This document shows, one piece after another, positions 1-12,702 of a DNA stretch of 64,000 bases. How positions within the stretch are numbered: the stretch's first letter is position 1; every line of letters begins with the position of its first letter. A model generated the notes under the pieces. It worked only from the letters and a program-made list of their open reading frames with translations, made no database searches and was not told the origin of the DNA. The translations under genes and the position numbers were made by a program. Source of the stretch: Kalaharituber pfeilii (lineage: Eukaryota > Ascomycota > Pezizomycetes > Pezizales > Pezizaceae); assembly GCA_015179045.1 (NCBI GenBank), contig WHUZ01000011.1, positions 1,116,001-1,180,000 on the forward strand, written 5' to 3'.

Positions 1-23
1 CATCTTTCTTATTATCAAGTGGT

Positions 24-394
24 GGATACACGGGGGCTTTAAACGGGACCAGGTCTATAATTGTGGTCGGCGGAGGAATACCTGGCGATTAGTCCAAAGC
101 GAACGGTTGTGTTCCCTCACAAACAAAACACCTGGCGGGGCGCACTTGTTAGCAGCGTTGTGCCAAAAAGCGGTAGTATATCGGGCTTGTAGGCACACGA
201 GGGCTATGGCAGCATGAGGGCTTTAGAGGGAGCAGATCTATAACATGGTCCGCGGAGGAAGCCTGACTGAGTTGTGCTGCTAGTCTTGAAGCAGGAGGGG
301 GTACATCCCTTAGAAAACAAGCATATTGTGGGTACACGGGGCTCCAGGCGGATCAGCTCTGTAGTATTGTGGGCGGAGGAAGGATCCTGACTCA
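24..394. repeat. Three diverged repeat units of about 60 bp
   Basis: Units at 24-85, 210-269 and 330-394 share the order 'gggctttaaacggga', 'aggtctataa', 'ggtcggcggagga', with about 30% divergence between copies. The spacing is uneven (about 186 and 120 bp). They look like old repeat units cut by the window edge. No coding function was recognised. Confidence 0.5.
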
Positions 395-3300
395 GAACGT
401 TGGGTGGTGAATTCCAACGCAAGAGGTGCCGCTTCTCTTTGAAAGCAAGCAATCGGAGGCCGCCTTGGAGTAGATAGGAAAGTTAGGTAAAGTTAGGTGG
501 CCACCGGTGTAGAACAGAAGGATAATCCACAGACAGGCGAGAAAGAAAATGTATTACCGTGGATCTAATCTGCTGTGTGTAAGATAAACCAGGAAACTAC
601 AGGCTTTAGGCAACTTGGTTTTATACCTGCTCCAAGTTCTCACCCTTTTTCCAACTCTTGTGAGGGTTTAATGATGCAAATGTTGAAACCATAATCGAAT
701 AACATTTTGTGCATAAACTGTCAGTTAGGAGACCCAAAGGCTCCTGGGGGAATAGAAGGCATCGTGTTGCCTCTTGCATGGCCTACAGAGGATATGACCT
801 CACGTGACGCTGTTCACAAGTACATATTTCTTACAACTCGACTGCCGAGAAAGCACCTAGCTCTACCAGTTGTGTATCCTGCACTTTCCAGGGAGGTCAG
901 AAGCATACTTAGCACAAGCGCAGTCGGCAGGAGGGGCACGGGGATGATTTACTCTAGATTCACAGTGTCAAGGGGAGAACTTGTATACAGACATAGAGTG
1001 GACGAGCGTAGGAAGTCACCTGTCCAGGAGCGGAGGGTGAGGAGGAGGTGGGCGGGGTGAGGGGGTCCACTTAGCACGGGGCAATACAATACTTCTTATG
1101 ATGTGGGATACTTCTAAATCTAACCTCAAACGGGCAGTGAAACCACCTCCAGGCGCGTTGCAAATTGCGCATATTGCATGACATGCTGGTACAGGGAGAT
1201 CGTTACCCTGAAAAAAAGGAAAAAAAAAAGGTTCGGCGTCCCGGCAATCAAATCAAGCGGGGCCCCGCAATCACAGTGCATCGGATCAGACCTGCTAGCA
1301 TCGGGGTCAGAGCACAAACTCGGTAGGTAAGTGTTTTACGTACAGTAGTTGCTATGGGAATAAAAAGTGGACAGGGGGGATCGCTTGCATCACCTTGAAT
1401 ATTTGTGCATGCATGAGCGGGGAAAATATATATATATTTTTCAATTGTATAATTTGTATGTATGTGTACGTGGGGTCATCCGTACTTGCATAGGTCATGT
1501 TTTTAATTAATCTAGTGCGATGGCAATTTAAGTATCATTCATCGTCATATTAGCTAGGCTACACCCCGAGACCTCTCGTTCTCCGCAGCTTATAACGCAA
1601 CCACACAACTACACCTTTCGAAAAATCGGATAACCGTCCCGCTCTGCTGGTGACCCCCATTCCCATTCTCCTTCCCCCGTCTGCTGGTGTCCGCCATTCC
1701 CTTTCCCCCCTCCCCCCTCTGTTGGTGTCCTCCATTCCCTTCCCCCCTCCCACCTCTCCCCTCCCTCTCCCCCCTCTTTCTCCCATCCCTACACGAACTC
1801 CACGATGACACCTTCGATTTCTCCGTCAGCGAGTATTTGGAATAGCGCTCATGCACTGCCTGAACGGAGAGCACGGACATGGGTACGTAGGGGGGAGTGG
1901 AGGCTGTCTATTCCTGTATGTGAACAGGGAGGCGTGGGAGTAGTAGATGGAAGATAGGTTTTGGGAGGAAGAGGGTGCTGGCATTATCCGGTGGAGGGTA
2001 ACTCTATGGGGTAGGAATACCTATGTTAGTAGATGGGGTGCACCTGAAAGGGTTGTTTGTGGCTGCGGATGTGCCGATAGTGTAAATTTCTGCGAAATAT
2101 TGGGTATGTATCTCCGTCCCTACCCATAACAATATATCAGCATCGCCCTCCGGACGTAAAACAAAGCTGGGCGCATTCAGCTGGCTGTCCCCTCCGGCAG
2201 ATGGCGTGGTCATTGCTGGGACCTGCACGACCAGTGATTTGCTGTTAGATAGGTATAGAAATATATCCCTTTATTTTTGCAGCAACACTACGGGTATCAC
2301 TGTAATTCACAATCTGAAATCCAATAATAGAACCGGGGTTCTTCTATCGTTCAAGCAGGTAATTATTTTCTCACACGGACGGAAGAGCCGCCGGATTCGG
2401 GCTTGGTTCAGATAGGGGTATAAGGAGAGAGGGTATGAGGGGAATGAGCAGCAAGGAGATGGAAGAGGTGAACAGGTTGACGAAGTTTGGACAGGCTGGA
2501 CTGTTCGTATTCGCAGTAGGTGGATTGGGGGAAGAGGAGGGATATGTAGGAGACTGGTAGAGAGGTTGTTGAGGGAGGATTTCACTCCGGGTACCCGGTA
2601 CCACGAGTGTAGGAGTGTCTACACTCTTTCCTACGCAACATCACAGCGCCCAAAAGCGTCATTGCAAGGTACATATTTTTCCAATCATGCCGCTTACAAA
2701 TGTAGCAAAAACAGGTAGTCTCATAACCAGACACTGACTATTGAACAGGTGGATATATTAAAGACGAAACGAACATTTCAGGAGTACATCGCCAACTTTG
2801 CGCCGTGCAGACACCTTGACGCAACGAACACAGAATGGTCTTTGCACAGAGTAATCAGTCTCGAGCGACTAAAGTTATTAATGCAATTTGGCGGGGCGTC
2901 GTGTGACCAGGGCGAGCGGGGAAAGTAGAGAGCATTGCACTTGCGTGGGATTGTGTCCTGCATCGTCTTACCTAAGCTCCTTCCTCTGTGTCTCTGCGGC
3001 AATCGTGCATGGCGCTGGCGATCGCCGCTGTGAATCTTTGCGGCACTCGAGCGTCGTGTGCGTCGAGTCCTTCTTGGGGGTAGAGGACCCTGCAGAGCAG
3101 AGCCTGCGCCTCGTAACGAAAGCTACGCGCGTGTCCGGGTTGCCTGTGGCACTCGCACCGCCGCAGGCTGGCTCGTCATTCCGCCTTGTGCTTGCCTCAT
3201 CCAGGGCTACTTAGCAGAGTTGCTTCTTCTCCATCTGTAGGCCTCTCCTTTCCTCTCCGCTCCTCTCCTCTCCTCTCCTCTCATCGCGTGCCAACCAGAC

Positions 3301-6300
3301 TACCTCTCCTCTATTCTCCTCTCCCCTTCCTTTTCGTCCCCCGCTCCAGCAGGGCGATCCACACATTTCTCTTGTATGAGTACACATCACGCATCACACA
3401 TCACGCAGCTCACGCCACGCCCCAGCCCCTCCAAATTCCCCCCAGCTGCGACTCCCGCTTTTCGCCCCGCCCCGCCCCTATTCCCCTCTTTCCCCACTTC
3501 CACACCCGCTCCGCACCTCCTTTATCGCTGTGTTCCTGGCTGATCTGCTTAGTGACATCAGCAAGACCCTGCCAAGGCTTTCCAACTCGGCGGATCGAGC
3601 TTCAGCACCAGTATCGTGGTTCTAAAAGAAGCTATCAACACCCTCACATGCAAACACGCGTTTTCTCACTATCATTCCCAGATTGACTGTCCCGCCTCTG
3701 CATTCAATTCCACGGTTAATTCTCGCAAATAATGTACTAGTACGGGTCGGTTCAGGTCGGTGGCTTTGCTGCCAGAAAGTGGTTGTATCCAATCTTGCAC
3801 TGTACCTACTTCTCAGCGATCGACTTGAGATAGAGGCTCCAGAACCCGCATATCTTCCCAACTTATTTTGCACTTCGCGCCGCAGCTTGCAGCTTATATC
3901 TGTTGATAGCACGCTTTGTGGAACCCTATTGCAATTTTGGATACGTAAAGCTTTCAATAGAGGTAGGATTTGCAAGCAGCACTGCGCAAAGCTGCCCCGG
4001 ATATTAGATGAGGCGAGATAGGAGGTCTCGAAGAGCTAGGGACAAAAAGAAGCCCTTGAGAGAAAAATCCGAGAACGGTGAAGTACAGTACTCTAAAACA
4101 TTGTTTGCTAATAGGAAACTAGGAATGGAGCGGGTCTGCCTCCAAATTAAACGTTTTGCTCAAGTAATAGCAATGTACGAACACGTATTGGCATGTATCA
4201 GCTAATTTCATCCGAACTTCGTTTGGGGACGATGAGGCAGTGAGCATCGGGCAGGTGCGGAACTAATTGCAAATGGCGTGTTTCTATTGGTCCGATCCGA
4301 CGTCTGGGATGCTTATCTCTTGGTAATCCGGACCGTTATCAACAAGTCCTAAGCTCGTGTCTTTGCTTTTTTGTTGTCGCGTGCGCCACCAGTTCAGCCC
4401 GAGCATCCTTGAAGCTGCAAGAAGGCCCTTGGCTAGATTGGCTTGGTATCACGGGCTCACAGGTACACCGTCGACCAGTACTGCCGAGGTCGGTGCCTCA
4501 CAGAGGCACTAATCTCAGGGCTGTGTGCGAGAAACATGGCAAGTGCGTCATAACATGCTTAAACCGTTATCATGTGCATGCTGTAGATAACTGTATTTCC
4601 TGTTAAGGCTTCGCGGTATGACAGCTTGCTGGGGGGCTCTACACTTATCATTCAGCTTTTTTTAGTTGTCGGGTTCCACCTGGGGCCTGCAGCGCAATAG
4701 GGTCCTTTTCGGGAGTTGTCCCAGCCAGCCGTCTGTGTGCCTTCTGACCATACTTCGGAAACACTGACAATCCCTGCGCTGTTTCATATGTGGTTATCGA
4801 ACGCGAGCAGAGCAGGTACTCCAGGCATACGGAGCTGTTACGCTTTTGCGCAGAGTTCCTTCGAAAAGCGACCCGATTATTCATGTCAAAACCACCAAGT
4901 TCGCTTTATACTCCCTTTCACAATATCGGATTATCTCCTTTCCACGTCAGAAGGTTGTTTATTTGTTTTTATGTTGTTTTGTATTGAAGCTTGTTGTTTA
5001 ACACATTATACTTACTTTTGCGAAGGCCCCAGATCACCCCAGGTTTCTGCACCTGTTCACTTGCCTCACTCGCAGACACACACAGCCTGCCTACTTAGGC
5101 TTGAGCATATCACAAAACCCCCACACCAACTCTAGCGGTTAATCAAGATTTGACAGGCGTTGGAGCATTGCCCAGATAATCCGACACAACCCATCTTTCT
5201 CATTACTTTCTATTTCAATTTTTATTTGGGAACGGAAAACCCCACGGGCGCAAAGTAATTTCACCGTACCAGGGGGTCCCGTGTTTTGGTATTTGCTTAG
5301 AGATGTTTGAGGCGTATCTTTAGCTTTCTTATACTATTGTGTCCGTTGTCTTGGGAAGTCTTGACGTTATCTTTGTGATCTTCACTGGGCGGTTGGTTAC
5401 TACTTTGCCATTGCCTTAAAATTGAACGTGTCTGTGCAGTCGGGATTTCCTCTTTGAAGGAAGCAAGCAAGTGCAGTATCAGCTCCTGTTCGCAACCACC
5501 AAACAAAGCCTCCAATATTGCCATCATCATAGGGTGGGAAAAAAGGTACAGAAATACATTATCTCTTCAGCATTATTCCTCCGGCACATACTTTTCTCTA
5601 CTCTGCGGGAGTTGGAAGTTTATCCGAATTTGATATCCCCGATACTCGCTTAGGCTTCTTCAGTGAACGTCCTCTCACCCCCCTTCCCCCCACATCCCCG
5701 TCGTCTGGGATAAGAAAGACATCTTGAACCAGAAGCAAGGATCCATTACGGCTAGAACAGGCAATTGGGAACCGTCCCATTGTATAGACAGTCAATTGAC
5801 GTGCGTGCAAAGGCATCCAAAACCGGAATCAAAAGGTTCTTTTCCATACATAGAGGTAACGCGACTTAAATTTATTTTAACCCAGGGAAAAGCAAAAAAA
5901 GACAACACAACTCCTGAACTTTGGCCATCTGAAGACGTAAAAGGTTTGCGTACTCTTGCTCTTGCACTTTTTTCGTGTGCTCTTCCCATTTAGAGGCGTT
6001 TTTGGGGATTCTTTTGCATACGTCTTGTTTTTCTCCATTGTGGCAAGCATTCAAGCATTGGAGTATCATATCAGTTTTGGCGTCGTCGTTCCTATCGTCC
6101 ATCACATTCATATCTCCGCTTTTCACTTCTGGAAAGATACATAAGATCATCGAAACGACCCTATCAGACCTGCACGCATTCACGACAAGATCCTGTTTTT
6201 TGTCCTTTGATTATCGACTTGTTTACCAGCAGCGTGCGCCTGGGATCTGCATACGCTCCTTCGGAAGGGTTTTCGCGACATTTAACTCGAATTTACCTTG

Positions 6301-6335
6301 ACAACTAAACATCAACATCGTTAGCATATTTCAAG
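395..6335. other. Gene-free stretch upstream of the transcription factor gene
   Basis: About 5.9 kb with no ORF that shows a recognisable domain. It holds a minisatellite (1643-1780), a pyrimidine-rich tract of repeated 'ctcct' units near 3240-3340, and otherwise unremarkable mixed sequence. The last kilobase probably includes the promoter and 5' untranslated region of the zinc-cluster gene, but no TATA box or transcription start can be fixed from sequence alone. Confidence 0.5.
1643..1780. repeat. Pyrimidine-rich minisatellite
   Basis: Three degenerate units begin with 'ctgctggtg' or 'ctgttggtg' (1643, 1681 and about 1719), each followed by C/T-rich sequence; the period is about 37-39 bp. 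The ORFs that cross it are low-complexity shadows. Confidence 0.6.
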
Positions 6336-9300
6336 ATGAGAAGGACAGAAAACAACAACAAAACACAATCAATGTCAATTGACGGTATCTCTAATCCTCA
6401 TACTCCCACGGCGTCGAGTAATGGAAGCACAATTGCAGGGCAGCGAAATCAAGCGCCATCTCATTCAAATGACCATGGGACTACTAGCACCCCTACATCG
6501 TCACCGTCGACAACAACTTTAACTAGCCTGCCTGACCAATCAGAGCCCAACAACACTTTATCTAATTCGACTAAGCCGATGGCCAGCACGGCAAGCTCTG
6601 ATAACAATCAAGTTTCCATAATCACAAACACTCGCACCAGACGGGAACGACCATGTGACGGGTGCCGACGGAGAAAAAGTCGCTGTGTGCTGAACGAGGA
6701 CGGTGTGTGTGTGCTCTGCCGATTCCACAAACAGGACTGCACTTTTGTCCAGTCACCCCAGCCACGCAAGAGACGGATACCAGCCGACGCATCTAATGGA
6801 TCCGATAACAAGAGGGACCGCGATAGGGAGAAGAGAAATATAGACAGGGACGGTGATGGGATTAGCGATAATGGCAAGGACAGCAAAGATCGGGGAGTCC
6901 CTTTGAATTCTCGGAAAAGGTTTGGATATATATTTCTTTTCTCATTGGTCCATTGCTTTTTTTTCTTTCTCGTTTGTTTTATTTTTATCTCCGAATTTTG
7001 TTCATCGCATCGATATGGTGGCTTTTCTTCACTGAATTGTTCCCTGATCTTTTGCTCCATTCAATCGCCTGATAAACGCCGCATAACCCCCTCCCCTCTC
7101 TTCCCCCCCACCCCTCCGCCAGCCCAGGGTGCTTGGATAAGTTGATGCAAGTGCTTTTGATCCGTAGCCCTGGGAAGGTTGCTTTGGTGGTCGTCAATAG
7201 GATATCGGTGCAAGGGTTCTGGCTGGATTTCTTTTGCTCGTGCTTGGTTGGTGGAAATCGTGCATCGATATCAAGGGAAGATAACGCAACCCAGCTGGCA
7301 AGCAGGTCAATGGCCCCTGAGGTGGGATAGGAGGATAAGGGAAAGGTAAAAAAGAGGAAAAAAAAAAAAAAGCCTCAAGGAAATAAAAATTAAAAAAGGG
7401 AAAAAAAAAAGAAGGTTCAAACGGAAAAACCTCTTGGGAGCAACTGCATTAGAACGAAAGCGGACCATGCAAACCAGAGGCTTCTTCGTGGAGAATCATG
7501 GAAGCTAGAAGTATTGATTGTTTTTTCCAACCCTTGCGTTCATTTTTATTGTGGTGGTGTGTTTTAACTTTGGTTTATTTTCGGAGACAGTCTTGATGTT
7601 GTCATTGATTTCTCGGGTCTGATACTGCACGTAGATACAGAGAAGCTAACATTTAGTGGGACGCAATGTCCATCCATTGGAGAGATAGATCGGGAAGAGT
7701 GGAGTCACCAAATTGTTTGCAGCGAGCTGCAAGCTTTCGACAACGTCCTTCGTTGACGTCCACAAAGTCATCGACACCCCCACCACATCCAGCTACCAAT
7801 CCTGCTGATGGCAGTAGTAAAAGTGGTCGTGGAGGTGCAAGTGCCCCCACATGCTCATTATCAGCGTCCAGCAGCAACAACAGCAGCAATAGCAGTAATA
7901 GCAGCACCAGAAGGAGCAGAAATCCCACCGCCGCCCCGGCTGTTGGCAAGGCCGACGACGTCGACAGCGCCTTCGATATCGATTGCAAAGGTGGATCACT
8001 GTCGCAGCGAACCACGCTTGGTTTGCAGCACCGCCGTTTTTCACGATATATTGGGGCCAGTGCCGAGTTCGACGAGGCCCTCATTGACCTTTGCACCCTC
8101 AACGTAAGCGACGAATTCCCACTTCCAGCGCACCTTGTCGGATCCAGCTTTCGTAGAGTGTACAAGGACACGACATTTCTCATGCGCCCGGAGAAGGTTG
8201 ACACAGGTCAGCAGCACCATTCCGCTCACCCTCACTCTGCTCACCACCCCCTCCATGGCGGGATGGGCGGAATTGGTGGTCTGCATGCCGACGACGAATT
8301 CGACCAAGAGCTCCGTGACGTCGACGCCGTAGAATCTCTAGTCTCCCCGCACGGCCAGCAACTGCTCAATTTGTACTTTCGCGTCGTGCACCCAAGTTTC
8401 CCAATCCTGCATAAAAAACTCTTCCTTGAAAAATACCAGCGGACGCATCGTGAATTCGCCCCGTGCCTGCTTGCCGCCGTCTACATCATCGCCTTGAACT
8501 GGTGGAAGCATGACCCGGACCTTTCTCAGCACTCCCAACCGGACTTGCACAAGCTCGAGGAAATCGCAAACCGGTGCATGAACGACGTCATCTCGCACCC
8601 AAAGCTCTCAACCATCCAAGCCGGCCTGCTGATGCTCCAACGGCTCGGTCCTGCCGCATCGTCGAAATCTTGGGCTCTCACGGCGCAATTGGTGGCAGTC
8701 GGACAAGAACTCGGCTTGCACCTCGACTGCGTCGAGTGGCGCATACCGGCGTGGGAAAAGGGCCTCCGCAAGCGCCTCGCCTGGGCGCTCTTCATGCAAG
8801 ACAAATGGGGTGCGCTGACGCATGGGCGACCATCACATATCACGAGCGCTAACTGGGCCGTCCGCCAAATTTCGCCGTCCGACTTCCCCGAGATCACCCG
8901 GGACGACAAGAACGAGGAGGAGGTGCAGGAGCTTGAGAGCGGACGGATTCTATTTATTGAAATGATCAAACTGACGCAGGTCACGGGTGAGATCCTCGAC
9001 GGCTTCTTCACGGTCGACGCAAACAGGGTGCTAGACGGCAAGATTAGCAGAGTACTCGAGCGGGCAAAGCCAATTCAAATCAAGCTCCGGGACTGGTACG
9101 TAAAGTTGCCCGAGGTACTCAAGATGGATAGTGGTGGCACATCGAGGGTGAAGAAACTGAGCTCAAATGGTACGTAAAAAAATTTTTTTATTTTTTTTAT
9201 TTTTATTTTTTTATTTTTAATTTTCTTTGGGTTTTCGAAACTAGCATATATATAAATATATATGTTTGTCGTCTGTGGTTGTCGTGGTTGTTTTAAAACT

Positions 9301-10710
9301 AGGGTTGTTTTTGTTTTTTCTTTCTTTCACCGGACGTGGAGTTGGCTGCGTGCAAACTCTTTTACTTCTGGTTGGGACGTTGCATTGTATTAATCCGGTT
9401 GCACCTGTCACACTCCTCATTCTTTGGCCCATATAGGGGCAAAAACTACCCTCTAACCTGCAGGGAGCTTCTGTTCACATGAAAGAGGATATTTTGTATT
9501 CTACGAACCGCAAAACGCCGTTCATTATGTAGGAGCGGGTTTGGCGTACCTGCATGGCGCCTATCTATCTCTATCTACTGACACATTTCATCGTCACATC
9601 TATCATTCATGGACATTTTCAACGAAAAGATAAAAAAGAATGACCAACAACGAGTGCTAATTTTTTATTATTTGTTCTTTTTTTTCCTTGGGGAAAACAG
9701 GTTACCTACATCTTGCGTACTTTGCTACTGAAATCACATTACACCGCCAAATTCTTCGTACATTGTCTCCGCCACTAACGTCCCCGCTTCCCGCCACCAT
9801 TCCTGACCAGAATCTGCTCCACATATGCCGGTCTGCGGCAAAGTCACGCCTTATCTCAGCCATGGACTTTGTCAACAGACTCAAGCCGGAGCATCTGCGG
9901 TCTTTCTGGTACTTTGCGAGCAAGGTCAATTTTGCCCTGATCGGCACCTTTGGGTCTCTCCTTTGGGCGACGAGCCCCACCGTTCAAGAGGCAGAATTCT
10001 ATAAGGCACGGCTTGCTGAATATAGATGGACACTGCGGGTCAGTGCCAAGGGTGCCGATTTTATGGAGTTTGCTGTTGGCGTACTGGACGTCGGAATTGG
10101 CAGAGTTCAGCAAGATGAGTGGAGACAGAGAAGGGGATTGACTGACACCTCTGGTGATCCGAATGCCAGTAGCTCCAACATATCCTCTGACCTCAGCATG
10201 CTCGGGCTTGGCATGGGTGCCGGCTTGAGCACTGGTGACACAAACCTGACCAGCATGCCAGGTAGTAACAACAGCACCGGCTCTGGCATCAGTCCCCCGC
10301 CCACAATTCCTGTTCCTCCGCACATGTCCCCTCCTGCCACCGGCGATGAGATGGACCAAGATGATGAGGGCGATGACGATGGTGATGACGAGGACGATGA
10401 TAATCATTCTTATGAAAATGGTGGTCATCGTGGGCTGAGGATCGCTCATGGTTCCGACCACGATATGGATATGGACTATAGTGGAAATCCGAGAATGCGC
10501 AGCTATGCTGATGGAGCTAGAGGGGAAAGACGTAAGGAAGGCGACTCGGAGGGTAGTGTTTCTCCGTTCTCTCATCCGCAAGGGCTTCCGTCTGGGTATA
10601 ATCAGCAGCAGCACCAGTATCAACAGCACTACCAGCAATATGGCCAATCCCAATCATGGCCTCAGGAATCTGGTGCTGGGACCGCAGCTGCAGGCTCCGG
10701 TGCCCAGTAA
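6336..10710 (+). CDS. Zn2Cys6 fungal transcription factor (possibly Dal81/TamA-like)
   Basis: Sequence-specific nuclear transcription regulator. The start is the ATG at 6336. Exon 1 encodes a Ser/Thr/Asn-rich leader and then a zinc cluster with Cys at residues 107, 110, 117, 125, 128 and 135 (CX2CX6CX7CX2CX6C), followed by a basic PQPRKRR stretch. Exon 2 (up to 9169) carries the fungal-specific transcription factor region, including LGLQHRRFSRYIG and, near residue 405, LLNLYFRVVHPSFPILHKK. Intron 9170-9700 (GTACGT to ACAG) joins SSNG to YLHLAYFATEITLHR, a block typical of the family. Exon 3 (9701-10710) holds DFVNRLKPEHL and SLLWA, then an Asp-rich run and a Gln/His-rich tail. The first intron is uncertain: 6920-7733 keeps frame and gives 1009 residues, but its donor (GTTTGG) is weak; an acceptor at 7656 is an alternative. 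Family membership is clear. The Dal81/TamA comparison is from memory of conserved blocks and is tentative. Confidence 0.85.
6920..7733 (+). other. Putative long first intron of the zinc-cluster gene
   Basis: This T- and A-rich stretch separates the zinc-cluster exon from the regulatory-domain exon. Splicing AG|GTTTGG (6919/6920) to GCAAG|CTTTCG (7733/7734) keeps frame and gives ...NSRKSFRQRP. The downstream frame opens only at 7657, after a TAG, so an acceptor at 7656 ('ctaacatttag') is a rival but needs a phase-0 donor that is not obvious. Two introns with a small exon between them are also possible. Confidence 0.45.
9170..9700 (+). other. Second intron of the zinc-cluster gene
   Basis: Donor GTACGT follows ...TCAAATG, and acceptor AAAACAG precedes GTTACCTACATC. 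The join restores a glycine codon (G|GT) and reads SSNGYLHLAYF without a break. At 531 nt it is long for a fungal intron and contains T-rich runs. Confidence 0.9.
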
Positions 10711-12663
10711 TATCCTCTCCAGTTGATGCAGTGAGTTGGGGTGAAGGAGAAAAAAGGGGGGCGGAGGAGAGATAGTGGAGCACTGAGAGGATATTTTCTT
10801 GAACAATGTCGATGATGACCCAAATAGGCTTATATAACGACAGAAAGTATATACAGTGAGGCTTCGCCGCCAGTCAGTCAACATACTGGCTTTTCTATCT
10901 CTTTTTTCTTCAGGGGTCACACAACAAAAGGGTTTCTATTGGAACTTAAAATTCAATTGTCGACAATGGGTATAATTCGGTATTGTTTTGATAAGCTGGA
11001 GATAACGTCTGCAAGAAAGCATCTTGGAAACCACAACACAACAACTCTTCAACGAGTTAAACGATTAATGGGGGGGAGTGAACAAATCCTGGTTTCTCAT
11101 ACAAATGGGGCTGAGGGATGGGGAGGAGCTTTCACCCTTCAATTGGCCTTGTTTTAAGCTGAAATCAAAAGGAACATCAAGACTCTTCTGAATTGACTCC
11201 TTACAGCCCCCACCTTCTCACACACACAACACACACGAAGCCACTTCTATCAGGCCATCTCTTTTTATCGCTTTTTTGTTCCATACCTCTCGTTCAACGT
11301 TTCCTTGAAGGAATACATTGCTTTTTTTGTTTGCGGAGTTGTCGCTGCTATGGAGATCCGGATAATGACGACAACGTTGATGTTGACGACTTTATGACGG
11401 TTTTTTGATGATGTTATGAATCTGCGCCCTCTCATAGAGAGCACTTTGATTTGTGATGTGTTTTTTTTGTTCTCTTTGATGTTTTCCGTCTTTGTCTTTC
11501 ATTTCCGTATAACTCTTTTAACCTTTTTGATTTGGACCAAGTGCACTTTCGTTTGGTAGTTTGAGTGTTGATCAATTTTTCTTTGGTTTTTGACGAATCA
11601 GCTTAAGCTGTATTGTTTTTGTTTTTTCAAGCGAGGCAGACAGATAAACACCAATGTATGACGTACTGTCTAGTCGTAAGAAGATTGACGATGAGATGGG
11701 AGTCGAACGTTAGGGGGTGTGGTGTTGACGGCAGCGTTGAGCGTTTTTCCCTTGACGTCTCGTTTGCTCGTTTCCGTTTTCGTTGTTGCTGTCGCTCAGA
11801 TGCCGTGTTTGCCTTTTTCGTTCGTTTGATGCTATATGCCGCTTTGCGGAATGCGAGTATATCGCGAAATCGATCGCAGAGTTCAAGTCAATTATTGTGA
11901 GACTTAGGTCTTGGTGTAGTAGCAACGTTGTCTGGGTTACCATGTCAACTTCGATCTATCCCTCCAATGAGTAGGATTGAGCACAAGTACCTGAACAGGA
12001 TGATGCTCGGTTGTAGTGCTGCTCAGAAACTCACTCAATTCAACTCATCGGGTCTGGGGAGGCGATGGTTATGGATGCGGAGGTTATAAAAAGCTAGCGA
12101 GATGTTTCTTGTCCCATCACTATGCGTCAATTGCCATCCCCCATATATCAAAAACTGACCCTGTGACCCTGGGTGCCCTGTGGCTATATATATATTTCTA
12201 GATGCCCCCGGGTTGTCCCTACAAATCTAGAGCGTGTTGGGATCAAAATATGCACGCACTTTTTGACATTGCGACTAAATTCGACCCCGCGGAACGCTGA
12301 GTTCAATGGGGGCACGTTAAGACATGCTCCGATCCCCATCACTATATTACGTTACTGTGCCTTCAAGTTTTCTCCCCCGCAATTGCTTGCAGTGATGTGT
12401 GCGTGCATTCCGTGCGTGCGTGCGTGCGTGCGTGCAAACACCATCCTCTAGCTTCTAAGGTGTATTTGCGGTATGCAACGCACCTACCTTCCTCTGTGGA
12501 GCAAATTGCGGACTCCGCAACCCGCCCAACGTCAGTACGTGAATACGTAAAGGGGGAGTGCATCTACCGCAGAATATCCATAACGTAACGGAGAATATAT
12601 TTCATAGGCCGTTCGGTTCATCGGACAGCACTAGGCCGGTGATCAACAAAACTTGTGACAGGG

Positions 12664-12702
<39 letters not shown>

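Noticed and set aside
707..1060. 117-codon ORF on the plus strand
   Set aside because: No recognised domain, no splice partner and basic low-complexity C-terminus; not enough to call a gene.
1947..2129. 60-codon ORF with WGRNTYVSRWG and clustered Cys
   Set aside because: It loosely recalls LINE ORF2 ends, but no other LINE sequence or tail adjoins it.
3186..3686. 166-codon ORF on the plus strand
   Set aside because: Dominated by a pyrimidine-rich tract; Pro/Ser/Leu-rich translation without a domain.
8338..9041. Minus-strand ORFs across the zinc-cluster gene
   Set aside because: Antisense shadows of a well-supported coding exon.
12663..12701. Poly-A as a LINE 3' end
   Set aside because: Neither tail sequence nor a target duplication is present next to it.
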